A DNA stretch of 64,000 nt, taken from positions 52,118,966 through 52,182,965 of the forward strand of contig OX393576.1 in the NCBI GenBank assembly GCA_947652605.1. Direction: 5' to 3'. This DNA comes from Elmis aenea. Lineage: Eukaryota > Arthropoda > Insecta > Coleoptera > Elmidae. The translations under genes were made by a program, and so were the position numbers. The notes below the pieces were generated by a model. It ran no database searches and had not been told where the DNA came from. It saw nothing but the letters and a program-made list of their open reading frames with translations. This document shows positions 56,871 to 64,000 of the stretch, one piece after another (position 1 is the stretch's first letter; each line of letters begins with the position of its first letter).

Positions 56871-58752
56871 TATAGTAAAATATGCTTTTTAATTACATAT
56901 TTCTGTAAAACGAAAACGATGTTATAAATAGTTTTACATTAGCTGGTAATGATTAATTATTTTGAAAATTTTTAAATTACGTACATTTTATGATTGAAAT
57001 TAACAGATTTTAGATTTAAAAAAAAAAAGAAGAAATCAGAGTCTTGTCAATTCAAAGTGAGAAAAAGAGCAAATATTTAAGATAATTTAAGCAAAAGCTC
57101 TTCGAAATTTTTTTGAACTCAAATTTTTGTCCGAGTCAGATCCATTGCTTTGTAATGATATTCCTATTATGCCAATAAAAAGCGTTGTTAGTAATAGGCC
57201 ACATGATACAAACAAAATTAAAAAATGCATTTTAGTACACCTTATGAACCTTAATTGATAAAATTATTAGCTGTAAGAAATCTTTTATTAAGCAGATCTG
57301 TAAAATAATCTTTGTATTCAGCAAATAATTTTACCATATTTCTTAGCGTATGATTGTTGTACGACAAAAATTGTACTAGAAAATTTCTCCCATATTTAGT
57401 CTCAAGACGATTACCCATGGAGTTATAATTGTATACCCTTCCTTCGAAAAATATTTATTATTACATTTTAATGCTTTGGTTTATGTTAATGCAATTTTTT
57501 GAATTTTAGTTGTTTGATTATGATGGCAAAAATGGAATACATTAGGTGGTTTTATCAATGATTTTCCATTACACATGGTCTCAGATATATCACATATTTT
57601 ATTCTGAAACGAATACAGTGATGCATTTGTTTAAATAACAGCAAAATGTCAACGCTTGATGAACTAATAAATAAAGTCGACCATTTGTTCCTACTTAAAT
57701 AGCTTTAACCTTCGCAGCGTACGGGTTCTTGAAACTGCCATTTTTGTTGTTTTTTTTTTCTTATGCACAAACAAGATGAAAAATATACTTTATTGTTTTA
57801 ACAGGTAAATATGGTTTTTTAGTGTAGCAACAAGAAAAAGTGTGGGTGTTTTGTTAGACTACGCGTGGGCAGACTCTTAACAATGAAACGATGTATCCAA
57901 GTACATTCTGATATGACTTTATTGATGCTTATTTAATAATATTGGTTTGAAGCTTTTTATCGTAGTAAGCAGATGAACCGATAAGTTTACGATTAGTATT
58001 GGAATAAAAGATTTGTAATAGTAGGGCAGGTCAAGGTCGGCCAGCTTGTCCATGAGTGGGAGCTGTCATTGACATACTATAGCCGTATTGTCATTACGTT
58101 AAGCAGAGGTTAAGAGATAAACAAAGTGGAGACCCTCCTGTTTTAAAATAGCTTTGTATTGTTTTTCAATTACGTTGTTAGATATAATTAAGTTATAATA
58201 AAACGATTGAGGTTTTTTAGTCGTGGTTTTAAAATTTCTTTGCGTCGCGCGTTGTCTGTATTTGGGTTTTTATGCGTTTTAAATTGCGATTAGTATCAGG
58301 TTTGATCTTGATGTACTAACTAGTACGGTAGTGCACAAGTAGGAATGTAAGCCGCCAGGGTCGCAGAACCTGTATCTGTTTTGTTTTTTGCCTACTCAAG
58401 CTTGTTATTCCACAGCGTGGTTCAGCGGTAGCATTTACTTGTTAACTACATATTAACGTAAACTTTCAGTTTTCCAACAAATATTTACGTTTATTTTGCA
58501 TAAACAATAAAAAAAACGAACAATACAAATTTAATAAATTTTATTTTAAGGTTCAACTATTTTTTTTAGATATTCGCTTTACTGTCATAGGGTCACTTCC
58601 ACCCCACATAAAAATCTCACCTCAATCTTTATACAAATATTACATACACATAGTTTCATCTATTAAGTAAGAAAAAAGTAAAACCCATATTAACTTGCAA
58701 AATTGTTTAAGAATACTTTACACACAGTTGTCTCTGTTATCATTAACAGAAT
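56871..58752. other. AT-rich region with GC-richer patch
   Basis: About 58020-58440 is less AT-rich and non-repetitive, without a reading frame. It contains TGGTTCAGCGGTAGCAT near 58422, which resembles a tRNA D-arm/A box but lacks a downstream B box. The remainder shows nothing. Confidence 0.3.
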
Positions 58753-59110
58753 GGGAATCTCGTAAACGCTAAGAGATACAGAGTTGATTTAATAAGTCAA
58801 AATGATCTATGATTTGAAAGAAACTATTTTATTTAAAAAAAATCTTTTAAAAAACTAATAGTTTTTGCACTATTAATCAAAAACAAACAAAAAATACGTT
58901 TTAGATTTTTGCTTATTTTAAATCATACTCAAAATATTTTTCGATATTATTAGGACACTTTTTGGGTAGATTTGAAATTTGTTAATACGTTTTATCTATT
59001 TATTTTTGTTATTTTAATATCCACATTCTTATTTTAAATATAGGTTGTAGTTGGCTGTGACACCATCAAAAGAGATCAAAGTGGGAATTGAAAAACAAAA
59101 CAAAACATCA
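58753..59110. repeat. Half-copy of the 18.4-kb MITE family
   Basis: GGGAATCTCGTAAACGCTAAGAGATACAGAG (given in part: CGCTAAGAGATACAGAG) and the following TAATAGTTTTTGCACTATT match the inner MITE at 18417-18848. The CAGGGTG terminus has decayed to CAGAATGGG. A TTGTAGTTGGCTGTGACACC segment near 59043 is the internal motif shared among this class. No right end is visible. Confidence 0.6.
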
Positions 59111-60404
59111 CATAAATTAACAATGAATTAAGACTCAAAAAGTACTATTTGGTTTTTGGTTAAGTTTCAGTATAAAAATATTAAATTCGTTTGCAATCTA
59201 AGAAATGTGGGGAGAAAATAGCAAAAAGGCAAATAAACTAAATTAAACGCCCTCATTATAGCGAGAAACGGAAGAACGTTTTAAACTCCTGCAATGTTAA
59301 GCATCATTAACTGTTCCTATACGCAGAAATTTCATTTTCTGGAATCATCAGTTTTATACTTACATCAGCGTACCGTGACTATTCGAATTTTACAGTTTTA
59401 GGAAAACTGAAACATTTTAAGATCACACAATGAGATTAGTATAACGGGTGATGAATAGAATCAGTTACGGTTTAGAAGATAATACTAATAAAACGATCTA
59501 TGATTTACGAAGCGTCTAGTTACTAGACTCTAGTACATGAAAAACGATTTATTTGTTTACCAATCAATAATGCTTAAAAGAGGTATAAATAAATACAGGT
59601 ACAGCCCAGATTTTCCTGCACAGTTGCTTTCAAAGCCTTACCAGATTAAGCATTTTGCTGGGCCGACCGTAAAGTCATCTCCAGAATGAAATCTAAGCAA
59701 AATAAGTTATGAATCTCATAAAATTTCTGTCTCATCAATAAGTGCAGTGTAAATAATATAGGTAAATAAGCCGCCCAGTCAACTGGTTTGGTGAACGAGC
59801 AAATTTCAAATTCCTTCTCATTATTTAGTCCGGACTAAAGGAGGTGCCGAATCATCTGTTGTCGGAGAATTGGAGTTTTGCCGTACCACTTATATTATAT
59901 TATAAAAGATATCTTAAAGGAGTTTTGAACTAGAAATTGTTGACCAGTATCAAGACTCTTAAATATTCATCAGAAAGAATCCCATTTTTCTGCAAGATTG
60001 CTACAAATAAAGACACAGGAAAGTTTTAAAACTGGTCTAGCATTTCTACAGTGTGACCCATTTCAAAGCGGATCACCCCTATAAAAAGTTTATTTATGGT
60101 CCGATTTTCAAGACTTTTTTTTTAAACGATAAAACATTAAAAACTGTATCTTGGCACTCTATTTTAAAATTCAGTTTACACTCACAAAACCTCCTATGAT
60201 TTTTTTCGATGTCAAAATTGGCGAAATTTGTTTAGCGATTTTTTAATTTAAAATGTGACTACACCACTGAATTCAGGATGCCCTCAAATGTGTTTGTACC
60301 AAATTTCATAAAAAAATATTTATTATTAAGAGATTAATTATGAATTCAATATTCGCCATTAAATTAATATCGATATTGGAAACGCAGCGTATTATGCTAT
60401 GTAA
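59111..60404. other. AT-rich region; possible mariner 5' end
   Basis: TA followed by CAGTGTGACCCATTTCAAAG at 60050 has the form of a mariner terminal repeat about 350 bp upstream of the mariner coding remnant. No matching right end was found, so this is tentative. Nothing else is recognised. Confidence 0.35.
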
Positions 60405-61210
60405 AAAATTCATGACATGGTTTTAGCAGATCGTCAAAAAAAGGTGGGTGAAATTAAGCAAGCTGTGGGCATATCTCATGAACGAGGAGTATTTCATACT
60501 TTACATGATAATTTGAATTTTAAAACAAAATCCGCAATTGCTCAATCCAAAACAAAGCCTTCGAGCATTAACCTTGGCCGATTATTTGGATGTGTTTAAA
60601 AGAAATCCAATCTATTTTAAAAGACTATTTGTGACTATGGATGAGAGATGGATTCACCACTACATAACGGAATCCAAAATACAATCTAAAGAGAAGATTG
60701 GACATAGTGAATCGGTTCCAAAAAAGACAAAGACCACTAAATCGGCCGAAAAGGTGACAGGGTCAGAATTTTGGAATTTCTAAGAATCTTGCACATTAAT
60801 TATTTTGAATAAGGAAAAACCATTACTGTTCAATATTACGCAACACTCTTGGACAAGCCGAAATACAGAAAAAACGTCCGGGAATGGTCAATAAAAAAGT
60901 GTCGTTTCTCCAAGACAATACACCCGTTCATTCGAGCGCAATCGTGAAGCAAAAATTGGCAGAATTGAGGTTCGATATCTTTCCGCATCCACCGTATGCA
61001 CCTGATTTGGCTCCTTCGGATTTCCATCTGTTCCCGAAACTGAAAACATTTATGGCTGGAAAGACATTTTGGTCGAATGAAGAGGTGATCGAGGCTGCAA
61101 ACGACTATTTTGTAAACCTCGAAGAAAGTCATTTCCGGGAGGGAATCGAGAAACTGGAAATACGTTGCACCAAGTGTGTTGAACTTTAAGGAGATTATAT
61201 TGAAAAATGA
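60405..61210 (+). pseudogene. mariner transposase remnant 2 (D34D)
   Basis: Coding similarity begins at IHDMVLADRQKKVGEI and QAVGISHERG, the second helix-turn-helix of mariner transposases, and the protein's first part is missing. A frameshift leads to FKRNPIYFKRLFVTMDERW with the first catalytic Asp at 60640-60642, then HHYITESKIQSKE and a KKTKTTKSAEKV segment. Another shift gives GKTITVQYYATLLDK, and a further one gives FLQDNTPVHSS (Asp at 60914) and YAPDLAPSDFHLF (Asp at 61019), spaced 34 residues apart. The C-terminal TKCVEL meets a TAA that replaces a Lys codon. The natural end, GDYIEK then TGA, follows at 61210. Confidence 0.93.
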
Positions 61211-62899
61211 AATATAACTTAAAATCAGTCTTCTTTTGTTTTCACTGTCATTTCAAAAAAAATTTAATCCATCCTCGTATTTACATAAAACGTCGCATTG
61301 TTGGATTATTATCAACGGACATTTTGGCGGTCAATGCCAAATTATAAAACATGTTAATGACATTGGTATGTGAGATTTCGTAATTATACCAAATTCTTTT
61401 AATAAACGGTCGAGTTAGCGCTAATTTGGGAGTAGGAATCTATCAAATCTGACCGTGGAATTTCGTTATCAAATCTTATATCACACGGGGAATGTCGATC
61501 AACCAATCGGCAACAACATTCCATTTAGTGCAGTATAGTTTGCGCAACCGAACGAATTAATTAGAATGATAATAAAAAATAGCGACGAATTTGTTTTCGA
61601 TTTTATCTATTATAGTCTGTTGGTCCACGGACGTTTATTGGGATTGAGCGACTTATTCATGTTTTTTATGCTACATGATATCGTATAAATATTTAATTTA
61701 CATTTATATGGGCGATTCAATATTAATTTTTTGTGTATATTAATGAAAAAATAAGAAAAAAATAATATCGTTTTATAATAAAAGTACGAGTGACAAAAAA
61801 TCAGTCGTGCAAGAAATAAGGCTTCATAAAGGTTGCTTCAGTTGTATCCCAAAATTTGACAAGCAATATTTGAGCTGTTTATTTTGAATGTGGCGTTGTG
61901 ACTTTTTTGTTATTTTGAGATATAAAATGTTTTGCATTTTAATGTGCATACTTAAGCCACTTTCAAAATTAATGGTTTATGAAAACTTCCGTTGATTTTG
62001 TCCGATGTGTTTTACTTAAGCGATGTTTGATAAGACAGTGATTTAAAAAAAATGATAAGTAAATTATATAATATAAATAATTTCTGTAATCCATTTTATT
62101 ATAAGTTTATGCAAGTGTTATTTTATTATCATTACTATTTATAAAATACATAAGTTATAAGTAAATTCATCAGTACATTATGAAAAATAGGTACCTATAA
62201 GTAATTTATATAAAGTATTTCATTTATAAGTTTATTCATGTACCTATGGAATCTTTGTTATTACTGGAAGTGATAAAGTCTCAAATATTTCACTTTGTTT
62301 TAAATTTTTAAAATAACTGTGTTAGATAATGGTAAGTACATAGAAAAGCAAATCCATCATTATGTCATTTTAAAATATATGTATTTGCACTTCTGTTAAA
62401 CAATAACATTTCTATTGACGAAATTGGTACTGACTAATATTAAAAGAAATTGCAAGTGATATGTTTAAAGATAAAAATACCATACATTTTCGTAATCGTA
62501 AACAGCTTTAACTCATTTTTCGCAAAAAGTGACATATTCCACTGTTAAAATTAACAGCTCATATATTCTGTTTTTATCTTTGATAGCCACTAGATATGTA
62601 CCATTTCGATAATAATAATGTATTTAAATTAATTGTTGAACGAAAATTATTATCGCTTTTTGAGACCCCAAATCTAAATGTTGATAATTCTAGGCGCGCG
62701 CATTGTGCGCATATACCTAAACGCTCAGTTGATCGCCACATAATCACATTGAATAAAAAGGTAAAGGAATTAGCATTTTAGCGATCCTAAGGCGTCTAAA
62801 AAGGCTCCTCAATATGGCGGATGCATGTTTCCGCTTCTCAGTGGCGTACAGTTTTTAATATGTATTGAATAATGTAACTACCTGCTTTGCTTTTTTTAT
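61211..62899. other. AT-rich region, nothing recognised
   Basis: A 61-codon open frame at 62596-62781 lacks recognisable motifs. A few GC-rich dinucleotides (GGCGCGCGCA) occur near 62692. Confidence 0.4.
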
Positions 62900-63200
62900 T
62901 TCTTGAATTATTGCATTCCGACAATAATTTTACAAATAAATGAGAAGTTTTTGACGTTAGTGAAGTGAACAGTCAGTTTTTTCGATTTTCACGGCACTCT
63001 ATTTGCTTTAATAACGATTAGAAGAAAAAATGTCGAATATCTCGAATAGTATGAGTTTTGGGTACCTATAGGACATAATTAACAAAAAATTAAGCTCTCT
63101 TAAAGACGAATTCGATGACATAAAAAAATACAGGGGTGTGCTTTTGAAAAAATTGAGTTACGAGCTTTTGAAAAGTTGCCACCTATTTATGAACACCCTG
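62900..63200 (-). repeat. CAGGGTGTTCAT repeat, also inside the 20.1-kb hAT sibling
   Basis: Read on the minus strand it starts after TA with CAGGGTGTTCATAAATAGG, then GGCAAC, CTCGTAACTCAATTTTTTC and ACTGACTGTTCACTTC. The same sequence, about 260 bp long, makes up the centre of the element at 20131-20795 (20268-20530). There is no reading frame. It is probably one half of a larger CAGGGTG/TA element. Confidence 0.75.
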
Positions 63201-63202
63201 TA

Positions 63203-63612
63203 CGCGTGATTTAAAATTTTTCATATTGAGCGAATAGAGCAATGTTTTCCGCATGTCCTTACCAAATTACAACGCTGTACTTTGAAAAATAACTTCAGGA
63301 GAAATTTTGAATAAAGACTTGAAACCTTAAAAAACTTTGAAAATAATTTGTTTTTAGCGACAAGGCCGCATAAAAACCTGTACCTAGTATTTTATATTGA
63401 TGTAAAGCTAAAATAAAGGCGGTCATAAAAGTGTTGTATTTGAAATATAAAAGTTGCTATTAGTTCCAGAGAGGTGACTCACCCTGTATATTTGTAAATA
63501 TTTTTATCGTGTTCGGAAGAAAAAACTGTAAGTATGAAATAGCGTTTGAATCAACTTTCTATCTCAAACTGTTAGCCACAATCGACCTATCCCGCGCTAG
63601 TGACTCACCCTG
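63203..63612. repeat. Two CACCCTG repeat ends
   Basis: GTGACTCACCCTG followed by TA occurs ending at 63486 and again ending at 63612. These are right ends of CAGGGTGAGTCAC-type repeats, possibly two copies of one element. Left ends are not visible. Confidence 0.5.
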
Positions 63613-63614
63613 TA

Positions 63615-64000
63615 CAGGGTGGTCCAAATTCGATGGGATTGCATGGGTATCTCGGTTAATACTTAAGATAGAGAAACCGTTAAATTACCAAAAATGTGCA
63701 GTTTTTTAAGACAAACTCAGAACCGTTTTCAAAAATATTTTATCATTTGCGGTTTTCGACTTATTGAATAAAAAGTGTTTTTTTGTCATACTAATAATGT
63801 GTCATATCTCGGTTATTGTTTTAAATATCGAAAATATTTATAAAGACTATTTTTAGATATTTTTATGCTTAATTTGATTATACTAAAAAAAAATTTTTTA
63901 CGCTCGCCGTTTAAAAGTTATGAAACAAACTTACCTTTTTTTAATTGGGAGTGATAGTTGGCTATGACCTATTTAAATTCCTTATTTTTTTCTCATTCCA
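63615..64000 (+). mobile_element. CAGGGTGGTCC element, truncated by window edge
   Basis: After a TA shared with the preceding CACCCTG end, CAGGGTGGTCCAAATTCGA begins a copy of the 56578-56870 family. It continues beyond the region retained there, reaching GTGATAGTTGGCTATGACCT near 63950, a motif shared with the larger foldback elements. The right end lies outside the window. Confidence 0.85.

Noticed and set aside
58415..58450. tRNA-like A box (TGGTTCAGCGGTAGCAT)
   Set aside because: It resembles a tRNA-Gly D-arm, but no B box, anticodon arm or acceptor pairing follows within tRNA distance.
1..64000. CRISPR array, operon or bacterial gene cluster
   Set aside because: There are no regularly spaced direct repeats with unique spacers and no prokaryotic coding density. 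The content is a eukaryotic transposon graveyard.

Overview
This window is strongly AT-rich eukaryotic DNA with no recognisable host protein-coding gene, rRNA or tRNA. What can be identified is a dense, nested collection of transposable elements: hAT (8-bp target duplications), piggyBac (TTAA), mariner (D34D), IS630/Tc1-mariner-like elements with CAGGGTG-type ends at TA sites, and decayed non-LTR retrotransposons. Together with the base composition this points to an insect nuclear genome, perhaps a beetle, although the order cannot be fixed from the sequence. The window reads as intergenic or intronic DNA.

Layout. 1-4.8 kb: a near-complete hAT element (BED finger plus catalytic and dimerisation domains, minus strand, frameshifted) sits inside an older palindromic repeat and is followed by a non-autonomous hAT with CCCGGG subterminal repeats. 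5.2-18.9 kb: palindromic CAGGGTG-end elements, a 161-bp tandem repeat, a perfect 60-bp palindrome and its relatives at 17.5-17.95 kb, and an IS630-like transposase fragment at 13.4 kb. 20-22.6 kb: an internally deleted sibling of the first hAT next to a degraded LINE on the minus strand. 26.9-31.5 kb: a second IS630-like transposase fragment, a long foldback element, and a piggyBac element bounded by TTAA with one premature stop and a probable intron. 31.9-38 kb: another CAGGGTG element, then two nested hAT-type elements with clean 8-bp duplications, then a GC-rich compound palindrome. 40-50 kb: a GAACCG-rich simple repeat, a LINE 3' end, a mariner remnant and a third LINE fragment. 52-57 kb: a deleted hAT with only its C-terminal exon, a 0.9-kb foldback element, a fourth LINE fragment and a 293-bp MITE. 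60-64 kb: a second mariner remnant and several CAGGG-end repeats, one running off the window edge.

How the parts relate. The two IS630-like transposase fragments (13.4 and 26.9 kb), one of which adjoins a CAGG end at a TA, suggest which enzyme class mobilised the many coding-less CAGGGTG/TA palindromic elements. The 2.6-kb hAT and the 665-bp element at 20.1 kb are an autonomous/non-autonomous pair. The four LINE fragments appear to be related reverse transcriptases. Every transposase and RT here is broken, so none of these copies is likely to make functional protein. No new gene system was found. The most interesting structures are the palindromic units with constant arms and variable cores, the hAT families with palindromic subterminal repeats, and the multiply inverted foldback elements.
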